Source: Bacteroidales bacterium UBA4788
GTDB taxonomy: Bacteria > Bacteroidota > Bacteroidia > Bacteroidales > VadinHA17
DNA: 25,761 nucleotides
Direction of reading: 5' to 3'
Assembly (NCBI GenBank): GCA_002402965.1
Contig: DHGW01000086.1
Location: forward strand, 21,720-47,480
Shown here: piece by piece, positions 1 through 8,146 of the stretch
Numbering within the stretch: position 1 is the stretch's first letter
How the letters are laid out: every line of letters starts with the position of its first letter
The notes under the pieces: model-generated
What the model was told of the DNA's origin: nothing
What the model saw: the letters and a program-made list of their open reading frames with translations, nothing else
Database searches by the model: none
Position numbers and translations under genes: made by a program

Positions 1-960
1 GGAGGACAGCCGGGAGGAGTACTTCCGGTGGCGGCCACAATCGCAAAGCCCTCCTACCTTACGAACGGCATCAGGTCAGCAGGCACCCTGCTGGCTAATG
101 AAGAGGTTGACATTGTCAGCAAAGTATCGGGTAAGGTAACTGGCGTCTTCTTCAGGGAAGGATCAGTTGTGAAGAAAGGAGACCTGCTTGTCAAGATATA
201 CGATGAAGATCTGCAGGCGCAACTTAAACGGGCTGAGATTCAGGAGAAAATGCTCTCCGAGAAGCTTGAGCGCCAGAGAGTATTGCTTGCAAAGGATGCC
301 GTTAGCCGGGAGGCGTTTGACCAGTTGCAGACCGACTACAACGTGATCCTTGCAGACATAAACCTGCTGAAGGTCAGAATTGCCGAGACGGAGGTGAGAG
401 CACCATTCAACGGAACAATCGGATTTCGTTTTGTCAGCGAGGGCACCTATGTACAACCCTCGGTCAAGATAGCTCACCTCATCGATTACTCACAGATGAA
501 GCTCGAATTCGCAATTCCGGAAAAATATGTATCACAGCAGCTGATGGGCAAGAGAATCTCCTTTAACGCACAGGGTTACAGTGATGAGTTTTTTGCCACC
601 GTCTATGCAATCGATTACCGCGTTGACGAAGCAACCCGTACTATCGGACTCAGGGCACGGTATGACAACCGTGACAAGAAACTGGTTCCGGGGATGTTTG
701 CTGACCTGGTGCTTATAACCGACGAAAAGAACAACGCAATCCAGATCCCGTCAGAAGCTGTTGTACCGGACATGAACGAAAAACGGGTATGGATCTATAA
801 AAACGGCAAAGCCACTCTCGTGCCGGTTGTTGCAGGCACCCGGACGCAGACAATGGTTGAGATACTTTCAGGCATCAGCGCAGGAGATACAGTCATTACC
901 GGCGGTCTGATGCAGCTCAGGCAGAACATGCCGGTGAGAGTGAACCTGACAGAGCTGTAA
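1..960 (+). CDS. RND efflux periplasmic adaptor (membrane fusion protein), 5' partial
   Basis: This is the periplasmic adaptor that joins an inner-membrane RND pump to a TolC-like channel. The reading frame is open from the first base. The visible 5' part encodes a Gly/Pro-rich stretch that normally lies between the signal or lipobox region and the first barrel strand, so the real start is outside the window; the GTG at 28 is probably not a start. About 319 residues are visible. An N-terminal half-lipoyl segment (LLANEEVDIVSKVSGKV) is followed by a short helical hairpin (DLQAQLKRAEIQEKMLSEKL), the second lipoyl half (ETEVRAPFNGTIG), a beta-barrel, and a membrane-proximal domain near the end (VWIYKNGKATLVPVV). 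This order is the AcrA/MexA/HlyD_D23 pattern. The short hairpin is common in Bacteroidota adaptors. The RND pump starts 37 bp downstream on the same strand, so the two are co-transcribed. The substrate cannot be read from the sequence. Confidence 0.93.
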   Translation, partial: GGQPGGVLPVAATIAKPSYLTNGIRSAGTLLANEEVDIVSKVSGKVTGVFFREGSVVKKGDLLVKIYDEDLQAQLKRAEIQEKMLSEKLERQRVLLAKDAVSREAFDQLQTDYNVILADINLLKVRIAETEVRAPFNGTIGFRFVSEGTYVQPSVKIAHLIDYSQMKLEFAIPEKYVSQQLMGKRISFNAQGYSDEFFATVYAIDYRVDEATRTIGLRARYDNRDKKLVPGMFADLVLITDEKNNAIQIPSEAVVPDMNEKRVWIYKNGKATLVPVVAGTRTQTMVEILSGISAGDTVITGGLMQLRQNMPVRVNLTEL

Positions 961-997
961 TCAGAAACCAAACCTCTGTAAATCAAAACCGTACCAG

Positions 998-3900
998 ATG
1001 AGCTTATCGTCTCTAAGTATAAACAGACCCGTACTCACAATCGTAATGAGCCTTGTAGTACTCATTCTGGGAGGCATCGGGTTTACTTTCCTGGGGGTGC
1101 GTGACTATCCCAGTGTGGACCCTCCCATCGTGACCGTCTCCACCTCCTTCCCGGGGGCGAACTCTGACGTCATCGAGACTCAGATCACAGAGCCCCTTGA
1201 AGCAGCAATAAACAGTGTCCAGGGAATCCGTTCAATCTCAAGTTCAAGCAGCGACGGGTCCAGCCGTATCACAGTTGAGTTCAAGCTGGAGGTTGAGATG
1301 GAAACTGCCGTCAATGACGTGCGAGACAAGGTTTCCGGGGCCATGCGCCGCCTGCCCCAGGACGTTGACCCTCCGGTTGTCCAGAAAGCTGACGCCGATG
1401 CCCAGCCTATTTTCGCCATATCACTCAGGAGCGACACCCGGTCGTTGATAGAGATCAGCAATATCGCTGAGATAAACTTCAAGGAGCGTCTGCAGACAAT
1501 CTCAGGTGTAAGTGACGTTGGCGTCTGGGGCTCGAAGAAACTTGCCATCAGAATGAAGATGGATCCCTCACGGCTTGTTGCTTACGGACTGACTCCCCTG
1601 GATGTACGAAATGCAGTGACAAGGGAAAACATTGAACTCCCGTCAGGAAGAATCGAGGGTGACAACACCGAGCTGACAATCAGGACCCTGGGCAGACTGA
1701 AAACCGTGGAAGAGTTCAACGACCTGATCATCACCAAAAACGGCGACAGGGTGGTGAAGTTCAGGGATATCGGCAGCGCCGAAGTTGATGCCGAAAACAT
1801 CAGATCCATACTCAAGGTAAACGGCATTCCCGCCGTGAATGTGATCCTGATACCGCAGCCCGGAGCCAACTATATAGATATTGTTGATAATGCCAAGGTT
1901 GTGTTTGAGAGCCTTAAGAAAGATCTGCCGGAAGATATTATGGCCGAGGTGCTCTTTGATAATACGATCTATATCCGCAAATCGATCGACGAGGTAAAAC
2001 GCACTATCCTGATTGCCTTCCTGCTGGTGGTTCTGGTAATATTCCTCTTCCTGCGCAACTGGAGAACAACACTCATCCCTGTGATTGCGATTCCCATAGC
2101 GCTGGTAGGGGCCTTCTTTGTTATGTACATCGCCGGATTCACCATAAATATTCTGACTCTGTTCGCAATAGTCCTATCAATCGGACTTGTCGTTGACGAT
2201 GCTATTGTGGTGGTTGAAAACATTTATACCAAGGTCGAACATGGCATGTCGCCAATGGAGGCTGCACGGAAGGGCTCAACTGAGATCTATTTTGCCATTA
2301 TTGCCACGACAATTTCGCTGGTGGCAGTATTCTTCCCGATAGTGTTCCTGCAGGGCGTCACCGGCAGGCTCTTCAGGGAGTTCAGTCTCGTGATAGTCGG
2401 GGCTGTCACAATCTCGGCGTTCCTTGCGCTCTCTCTGACACCGATGATCTCTTCAAGGCTCCTGAAGCACAATGCAATGGAGGGTCGTTTTTACAAATCC
2501 TCGGAACCCTTCTTCTCCGGGATGCAGAATGTGTACAGGCGGGCCATATCTGCGTTCCTCGGGAAAAGATACTGGGCTCCTGTAATCATTATCGTTGTTG
2601 CAGGCCTGATAGTCTGGTTATGGTCTACTCTCAGGTCTGAGATGGCTCCTTTGGAAGACAGGGGCTATTTCAGCATCAATGCCACTGCAACCGAGGGGAC
2701 TACATTCGATTACATGCAGGCTTATGCCGAGACCGTTGTGCCGGTAATCAAGGAAAATATTCCTGAACAGGAAAATATCATGATGATGGTTAACGGCAAC
2801 TCTGCAAATATCAGGGTAAGACTGGCTGATATTGATGACCGGAAAAGATCTCAGCAGGAGATTGCAACATCAGTCTCACCCCTGGTGAGGCAGCTTACAG
2901 GTGCCAGAACCATCGTTTCGCAGCAGCAGACTTTCGGTTCACGACGCGGAGGACTGCCAGTTCAGTACGTAATACAGGCAAAGAATCTCGATGACCTTAA
3001 GCGGGTCATCCCTGATTTCATGGCCGAAGTATCAAACAGCCCCTATTTCTCGGCAAGCGATGTGAACCTCAAGTTTACAAAGCCTGAACTCACGGTAATA
3101 ATCAACCGCGAGAAGGCTTCGATGATGGGGGTGAATGTTCAGAGCATCGCCCAGACATTGCAGCTGACAATGAGCGAACAGCGTATCGGGTATTATATCC
3201 TTGACGGGAAGCAGTATCAGATAATGAGTCAGTTTGACCGCACAAAAAGAAATGATCCCTCCGACCTCACGAACGTGTATGTGAGAAATGACCGGGGTGA
3301 GCTGATTCAGCTTGACAATATTGTCACCGTAAGGGAAAATAGTCTTCCTCCTCAGCTCTACAGATATAACAGGTTCAATTCCGCTACAATCTCGGCAGGT
3401 CTCGCAGGAAAGTATACCCTTGGCGAGGGAATCGAGGAGATGGACAGGATAGCAGACAAGGTACTCAACGAGGATTTCAGCACCACACTTTCAGGCGACT
3501 CCAAAGACTTTGTGGAGAGTACTTCAAGCCTTCTCTTTGCTTTTGTCCTCGCTCTGGTGCTTATCTATCTCGTTCTTGCCGCACAGTTTGAGAGTTTCCG
3601 TGATCCTGTCATCATACTCGTTACAGTACCACTCGCCCTTATCGGGGCACTCTTCACAATGGCAGTCACCGGGCAGACGCTGAATATCTTCAGCCAGATC
3701 GGTCTGATCATGCTTATCGGGATGGTAGCCAAGAACGGTATTCTGATTGTTGAATTTGCCAACCAGCGGCAGAAAGCCGGATTGAAAATCATGGATGCCG
3801 TCAGGGAGGCTGCAGTATCACGCTTCAGGCCAATCCTTATGACCAGCCTCACCACAATACTTGGTATCATGCCACTTGCCCTGGCCACCGGGGCAGGTGC

Positions 3901-4048
3901 AGAGAGCCGTGTCTCGATGGGTGTCACGGTGGTTGGCGGTCTCTTCTTTGCCACCTTCCTTACTCTCTTCGTCGTTCCGGCAGTCTACAGCTACCTTGCG
4001 GCCAGAAAAAACGTTGAAAATATAACCGATGAGAAACCTCAGGCTTAG
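998..4048 (+). CDS. RND family efflux pump, HAE-1 (AcrB/MexB-like) inner-membrane subunit
   Basis: This is the proton-driven trimeric inner-membrane transporter of a tripartite drug or hydrophobe efflux pump. Its 1016 residues match the family's usual 1010-1050. The N-terminal segment SLSSLSINRPVLTIVMSLVV is the first membrane helix with the typical N[RK]P motif. Two large periplasmic loops follow TM1 and TM7. The proton-relay residues are present: adjacent Asp400 and Asp401 in TM4 (LVVDDAIVVVEN, equal to AcrB D407/D408) and Lys912 in TM10 (GMVAKNGILIVEF, equal to AcrB K940). This argues for HAE-1 rather than the metal-exporting HME family, which has a different TM4 pattern. The ATG at 998 gives the family-typical N-terminus; a clear Shine-Dalgarno site is absent, as usual in Bacteroidota. 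Its stop lies 20 nt inside the downstream channel gene, so the three genes form one operon. No regulator gene is adjacent in the window. Confidence 0.96.
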   Translation: MSLSSLSINRPVLTIVMSLVVLILGGIGFTFLGVRDYPSVDPPIVTVSTSFPGANSDVIETQITEPLEAAINSVQGIRSISSSSSDGSSRITVEFKLEVEMETAVNDVRDKVSGAMRRLPQDVDPPVVQKADADAQPIFAISLRSDTRSLIEISNIAEINFKERLQTISGVSDVGVWGSKKLAIRMKMDPSRLVAYGLTPLDVRNAVTRENIELPSGRIEGDNTELTIRTLGRLKTVEEFNDLIITKNGDRVVKFRDIGSAEVDAENIRSILKVNGIPAVNVILIPQPGANYIDIVDNAKVVFESLKKDLPEDIMAEVLFDNTIYIRKSIDEVKRTILIAFLLVVLVIFLFLRNWRTTLIPVIAIPIALVGAFFVMYIAGFTINILTLFAIVLSIGLVVDDAIVVVENIYTKVEHGMSPMEAARKGSTEIYFAIIATTISLVAVFFPIVFLQGVTGRLFREFSLVIVGAVTISAFLALSLTPMISSRLLKHNAMEGRFYKSSEPFFSGMQNVYRRAISAFLGKRYWAPVIIIVVAGLIVWLWSTLRSEMAPLEDRGYFSINATATEGTTFDYMQAYAETVVPVIKENIPEQENIMMMVNGNSANIRVRLADIDDRKRSQQEIATSVSPLVRQLTGARTIVSQQQTFGSRRGGLPVQYVIQAKNLDDLKRVIPDFMAEVSNSPYFSASDVNLKFTKPELTVIINREKASMMGVNVQSIAQTLQLTMSEQRIGYYILDGKQYQIMSQFDRTKRNDPSDLTNVYVRNDRGELIQLDNIVTVRENSLPPQLYRYNRFNSATISAGLAGKYTLGEGIEEMDRIADKVLNEDFSTTLSGDSKDFVESTSSLLFAFVLALVLIYLVLAAQFESFRDPVIILVTVPLALIGALFTMAVTGQTLNIFSQIGLIMLIGMVAKNGILIVEFANQRQKAGLKIMDAVREAAVSRFRPILMTSLTTILGIMPLALATGAGAESRVSMGVTVVGGLFFATFLTLFVVPAVYSYLAARKNVENITDEKPQA

Positions 4049-5315
4049 TTACGTCATATTATTGCTCCTCTCCCCGCTTTTCGTCCAGGCCCAGAAAACA
4101 ATGAGTCTTGATGAAGCCATCATGGTTGCCCTTGATAACAACTATTCACTTAAGATCAGCAGGAACGACGAAGTCATCGCCGGAAACAATGTAACCCTTG
4201 CACCCTTCCTCCCTACCCTGACCGGTACGGGCAGACAATCGCAGACAAACAACAGATCCGAGTCTTCATCAGCCGGTGCGGACAAGACCCTGACCAACCT
4301 CTATACCGCCGGGGTGACGATGAACTGGAGACTCTTTGACGGCTTCGGGATGTTCACTGACTACAGCAGGCAGCAGGAATTGCTGGCGATGAGCAGCCAG
4401 AGAGTGAAGATCAATGTGGAAAGTCTTATCATGAGGGTCTGTTCCGAGTATTACAACATCATTGTTCAGCAGAAAAGGATGGAGTCGGCCCTCACCTCGC
4501 TCTCACTGTCAAAGTCAAGGTACGAGAATGCCGAAGAGAAATACCTCCTCGGAGTCATCTCGGGGCTTGAGCTGCAGCAGGCAAGGATCGACCTCAACGC
4601 TGACAGTTCGGCAGTACTCTCACAGCAGGAGACTGTCGTCAGCGCATATATCCGTTTGACTAACCTGCTCAATGCCGGTCATGAAATCAACTTCAACATA
4701 AACGACACGATAATACTTGCGCCTGAGATTGATGTGGATTCGCTGCGCGCCAGAACACTGCAATTCAACAACCAGCTGATCCTCTCCCGCCAGGGAGAGA
4801 GGCTGTCAGAATATGACCTGCAGTCAGTCAGGGCAGACCGCTATCCCACTCTTAACTTCAGCACAGGCTACAATTTCTCACGTAATGAATTCCCGTGGCA
4901 GGCAGACTCCTACAACCAGACAAAGGGGCTGAACTGGGGATTCAACATGTCATGGAATATCTTTTCCGGATTTGAGACTAACCGCCGCATCTCAAATGCT
5001 AAGATTGAGGCCGAGAGCAGCAGACTTGCCTATCTCGACATAGAGAACGAGATTCTTAGTGAACTGGACCTGCTTTACAATACCTACAGGAACAACAACA
5101 TCGTTGCTGATTTCGAGACACAGAGTGCAGAGGTGGCACGTGCATCACTGGAGATTGCCATGGAGCGTTACCGTCTCGGGTCCCTCTCAGGACTGGAATT
5201 CAGGGAATACCAGAATAACTACCTGAATGCAATCAACAGGAGGCTTACAGCGCTCTACCAGGCAAAGATTTCGGAGATAGGTTTACGGCTTCTTGCAGGG
5301 GAGCTCACCGAGTAG
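4029..5315 (+). CDS. TolC-family outer-membrane efflux channel protein
   Basis: This is the outer-membrane exit duct of the efflux system. It has 428 residues with a clear signal peptide (MRNLRLSYVILLLLSPLFVQAQ, cleavage probably after VQA). Two tandem OEP repeats follow: long amphipathic helices rich in Ala, Gln and Ser alternate with short strand pairs. The first repeat contains TAGVTMNWRLFDGFGMF and the second LNWGFNMSWNIFSGFETN; both are the strand-plus-phi-DG/SG-F signature typical of TolC/OprM proteins. The start codon lies 20 nt before the stop of the RND pump, in another frame, which suggests translational coupling. No lipobox Cys is seen after the signal, so it appears to be TolC-like rather than a lipidated OprM type. 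The gene converges on the DedA gene after 60 bp; I see no convincing terminator hairpin in that gap. Confidence 0.93.
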   Translation: MRNLRLSYVILLLLSPLFVQAQKTMSLDEAIMVALDNNYSLKISRNDEVIAGNNVTLAPFLPTLTGTGRQSQTNNRSESSSAGADKTLTNLYTAGVTMNWRLFDGFGMFTDYSRQQELLAMSSQRVKINVESLIMRVCSEYYNIIVQQKRMESALTSLSLSKSRYENAEEKYLLGVISGLELQQARIDLNADSSAVLSQQETVVSAYIRLTNLLNAGHEINFNINDTIILAPEIDVDSLRARTLQFNNQLILSRQGERLSEYDLQSVRADRYPTLNFSTGYNFSRNEFPWQADSYNQTKGLNWGFNMSWNIFSGFETNRRISNAKIEAESSRLAYLDIENEILSELDLLYNTYRNNNIVADFETQSAEVARASLEIAMERYRLGSLSGLEFREYQNNYLNAINRRLTALYQAKISEIGLRLLAGELTE

Positions 5316-5375
5316 CACCCCGCCTCCCGGCTGGAGAAAATCTGCAGAAAATCCTCAGGCTCTATGCCCGGGATG

Positions 5376-6005
5376 TCACTGAGCAACGCCCTTATTCCTC
5401 TTCCGGTATGACTGGATCCCCTTCCATGAGAGCCAGATCACGAACAGTGCACCTACGCCAAACATTATCCAGTCCAGATAAGGCAGGATATATTCACGCT
5501 TGTCATAGGCGTAATAACCTATCAGGGCCAGGATAACATTCCAGATTGCTGCCCCCATGAAGGTGTAAAGCAGGAAGGTTCCGATGTGCATCCTGGAAAG
5601 CCCGGCAGGGATGGAGATCAGCTGCCTGACAGCCGGCACGAGCCTGCCGATGAATGTTGAGGCTTTGCCATGTTTTATGAAGTATTTTTCAGACTTTTCA
5701 ACGCTTTCCCGGGTTATCAGAAGGGCATGCGCCCACTTTGTGCCGGCAAGCCTGTAAAGAACGGGCCTGCCAATCCATACCGCCAGGTAGTAGTTGATGA
5801 TTGCCCCGGTCATGGCACCAGCCGTGGAAGAGAGAAGCACACCCCACATAGTAAGACTTCCTTCCCCCGCTCTCCATGCTGCAAAAGGAACGACTATCTC
5901 TGAAGGAAATGGTATAAATGAGCTCTCAATTGTCATAAGAAGATATATGGTCCAATAGTTAAGATTGGCCATATACCAGTCAAAGACGGTCTGAAAAATT
6001 TCCAT
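5376..6005 (-). CDS. DedA family (SNARE-associated/VTT domain) inner-membrane protein
   Basis: This 209-residue integral membrane protein belongs to the DedA superfamily, whose members translocate or scramble lipids, including undecaprenyl phosphate, and affect membrane potential and envelope stress resistance. The N-terminal re-entrant region carries the hallmark Glu and Pro residues (IESSFIPFPSEIVVPFAAW). The second conserved segment is TFIGRLVPAVRQLISIPAG, the family's GR-x2-P-x2-R motif containing the two essential arginines. Hydrophobic helices occupy about residues 10-45, 50-80, 135-165 and 170-195. The tail is basic (SYRKRNKGVAQ). The ATG lies only 2 nt after the gyrB stop, so it is almost certainly co-transcribed with gyrB and possibly translated by reinitiation. 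Whether this paralogue acts on undecaprenyl phosphate (UptA-like) or phosphatidylethanolamine cannot be decided from the sequence. Confidence 0.9.
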   Translation of the reverse strand: MEIFQTVFDWYMANLNYWTIYLLMTIESSFIPFPSEIVVPFAAWRAGEGSLTMWGVLLSSTAGAMTGAIINYYLAVWIGRPVLYRLAGTKWAHALLITRESVEKSEKYFIKHGKASTFIGRLVPAVRQLISIPAGLSRMHIGTFLLYTFMGAAIWNVILALIGYYAYDKREYILPYLDWIMFGVGALFVIWLSWKGIQSYRKRNKGVAQ

Positions 6006-6007
6006 GC

Positions 6008-7990
6008 TTATGCATCAATATTAGCGTACTTCGCATGCTTCTCGATGAACTCCCTCCTGGGCGGCACCTCGTCACCCATGAGCATCGAGAAGATGTGATC
6101 CGCTTCGGCAGCACTGTCTATGGTCACCTGGCGCAGCGTGCGCGTCTCCGGGTTCATCGTCGTCGTCCACAGCTGCTCTGCATTCATCTCACCAAGACCC
6201 TTGTACCTCTGTATTGTCACGGCCGACTCCTTGCCCTGACCAAGCTCCTGGACGGCAGCATCACGCTCCTCTTCTGACCAGCAGTATTTCTCAGCCTTGC
6301 CCCTCCTGACAAGATAAAGCGGCGGAGTGGCAATATATATGTGACCGTTCTCGATCAGCTCCTTCATGTACCTGAAGAAGAATGTCATGATAAGGGTTGT
6401 GATGTGCGAACCGTCAACGTCGGCATCAGTCATGATTATCACTTTGGCGTACCGCAGTCCGGAGGTGTTCAGAGCCTTGCTGTCGTCTTCTGTTCCGATG
6501 GTGACACCGAGGGCGGTAAAGATGTTCTTTATCTCTTCGCTGTCATAAATCTTGTGCTGCATGGCCTTCTCCACGTTGAGAATCTTGCCCCTGAGGGGCA
6601 GGATGGCCTGGAAGCGGCGGTCACGTCCCTGTTTTGCAGTTCCGCCTGCCGAGTCACCTTCCACAAGGAATATCTCGGAAACCGACGGATCACGGTCTGC
6701 ACAGTCGGCCAGTTTGCCCGGAAGTCCTGATCCTGAGAGGACATTCTTCCTCTGAACCAGTTCCCGCGCTTTGCGCGCTGCATGTCGTGCCGTGGCGGCA
6801 AGAATCACCTTCTGAACAATCGACCTTGCATCCTTGGGATTCTCTTCAAGATAGTTTGTAAGAGCAGCGCTGACGGCCACATCCACTGAACCCATCACCT
6901 CGGAGTTGCCAAGCTTCGTCTTGGTCTGCCCTTCAAATTGCGGTTCGGCTACCTTCACTGAGATGACTGATGTCAGCCCCTCACGAAAATCGTCGCCGTT
7001 GATATCAAATTTGAGCTTGGAGGTCAGGCCTGAATCCTCGGCGTATTTCTTCAACGTGCGCGTCAGGCCCCTGCGGAACCCTGCAAGATGAGTGCCTCCC
7101 TCGATCGTATTAATGTTATTGACGTATGAATGCACGTTTTCCGAGAAGGAAGTATTGTACTGAAGGGCCAGCTCTACGGGTGAGTCACCCTTGTCGTAAT
7201 TGATATATATTACCTTATCAATCAGCCTTTCACGGTTACCGTCAAGATACTCCACGAACTCTATCAGCCCGCGCTCGGAATAGAAATTCTCAGTCACCGG
7301 ATGCGACTCCTCGCCGTTGCCGTTTTCAGTAACCTCGCGCTTGTCAGTCAGGGTCAGAAGGATCTCCTTGTTAAGAAAAGCCAGCTCCCTCAGTCGGGCA
7401 GCAAGAATATCAAATTTGAAATCGATCGTCTGGAAAATAGTATTGTCCGGCATGAATGTGGTGATAGTACCTGACTCCTCCGATTTCCCTATAGGTGCGA
7501 CAGGCGCGAGGGGTTTCCCCCTCTCATAGGTCTGAGACCATCTCTGACCCTGCCTCATCACCTCAACTGTCATCCTGGAGGATAATGCGTTGACGCACGA
7601 TACACCTACACCATGAAGACCTCCCGACACCTTGTAGGAGTCCTTGTCAAACTTACCCCCTGCATGGAGAACAGTCATAACGACCTCCAGCGCAGAGCGC
7701 TTCTCCTTCTCATGCAACTCCACGGGTATACCGCGGCCGTTGTCCACCACGGTAATTGAATTATCTTCATTTATGGTAACGTCTATTCTGGTACAGAATC
7801 CTGCCAGAGCCTCGTCAATGGAATTATCAACAACCTCATAAACAAGATGATGCAAGCCTCTTACTCCTACATCCCCAATGTACATTGCGGGCCTCTTTCT
7901 TACCGCTTCCAGGCCTTCAAGAACCTGGATACTGTCGGCTGAATACTCATCCTGCTCCCTGCTCCTCTGCCTCTGTTCCTCATTCGTCAT
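6008..7990 (-). CDS. gyrB: DNA gyrase subunit B
   Basis: This is the ATPase subunit of type IIA topoisomerase, which with GyrA introduces negative supercoils. It has 660 residues, the usual length in Bacteroidota, and lacks the large insertion found in proteobacterial GyrB. The GHKL ATPase domain shows catalytic Glu52 and Asn56 (YEVVDNSIDEA), the Bergerat motif DNGRGIP at 83-89, and GGLHGVG at 123-129. The transducer domain carries NTIEGGTHLAGF. The TOPRIM domain has EGDSAGG with Glu444, PLRGKILNVEKA, and the metal-binding TDADVDGSH with Asp522, Asp524 and Asp526. The C-terminal QRYKGLGEMN followed by LWTTTMNPETRTL favours GyrB over ParE. The start MTNEEQRQRS precedes the conserved SADSIQVLEGLEAVRKRPAMYIG. 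A promoter box is seen 69 nt upstream. The DedA gene follows immediately; gyrA is not in the window. Confidence 0.98.
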   Translation of the reverse strand: MTNEEQRQRSREQDEYSADSIQVLEGLEAVRKRPAMYIGDVGVRGLHHLVYEVVDNSIDEALAGFCTRIDVTINEDNSITVVDNGRGIPVELHEKEKRSALEVVMTVLHAGGKFDKDSYKVSGGLHGVGVSCVNALSSRMTVEVMRQGQRWSQTYERGKPLAPVAPIGKSEESGTITTFMPDNTIFQTIDFKFDILAARLRELAFLNKEILLTLTDKREVTENGNGEESHPVTENFYSERGLIEFVEYLDGNRERLIDKVIYINYDKGDSPVELALQYNTSFSENVHSYVNNINTIEGGTHLAGFRRGLTRTLKKYAEDSGLTSKLKFDINGDDFREGLTSVISVKVAEPQFEGQTKTKLGNSEVMGSVDVAVSAALTNYLEENPKDARSIVQKVILAATARHAARKARELVQRKNVLSGSGLPGKLADCADRDPSVSEIFLVEGDSAGGTAKQGRDRRFQAILPLRGKILNVEKAMQHKIYDSEEIKNIFTALGVTIGTEDDSKALNTSGLRYAKVIIMTDADVDGSHITTLIMTFFFRYMKELIENGHIYIATPPLYLVRRGKAEKYCWSEEERDAAVQELGQGKESAVTIQRYKGLGEMNAEQLWTTTMNPETRTLRQVTIDSAAEADHIFSMLMGDEVPPRREFIEKHAKYANIDA

Positions 7991-8058
7991 ACAAGTAGTT
8001 TTAAATTGAATTTTTTATACTTTTAACGCTTTGACAATATGTCACATATAAAATCACA

Positions 8059-8066
8059 CAAAGGTA
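8059..8066 (-). promoter_or_regulatory. Bacteroidota-type -7 promoter box upstream of gyrB
   Basis: On the minus strand the sequence TACCTTTG matches the Bacteroidota -7 consensus TAnnTTTG at every fixed base. It ends about 68 nt before the gyrB ATG, leaving a leader of roughly 60 nt that is AT-rich. A -33 TTTG/TTG element at the usual spacing is not obvious, so promoter strength is uncertain. A near-match (TACCTTTT) lies further upstream at 8094-8101. Confidence 0.5.
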
Positions 8067-8146
8067 GCAAAATCCAATGATTTCACCTCCTTAAAAGGTA
8101 ATTATTACTGAAAAAATATGAACAAATTGTCCTCCGTTCCGGTGCT

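Noticed and set aside
28..30. GTG as start of the RND adaptor gene
   Set aside because: The frame stays open to base 1 and the upstream codons give a Gly/Pro-rich segment typical of adaptor N-termini, so the gene is cut by the window edge.
1..5315. Heavy-metal (CusCBA-type) rather than drug efflux system
   Set aside because: The pump has the adjacent Asp pair and Lys of HAE-1 pumps, and the adaptor lacks metal-binding Met or His clusters.
5316..5375. Terminator between the TolC-like and DedA genes
   Set aside because: I looked for a stem with a T-tract on either strand and found only short, weak complementarities.
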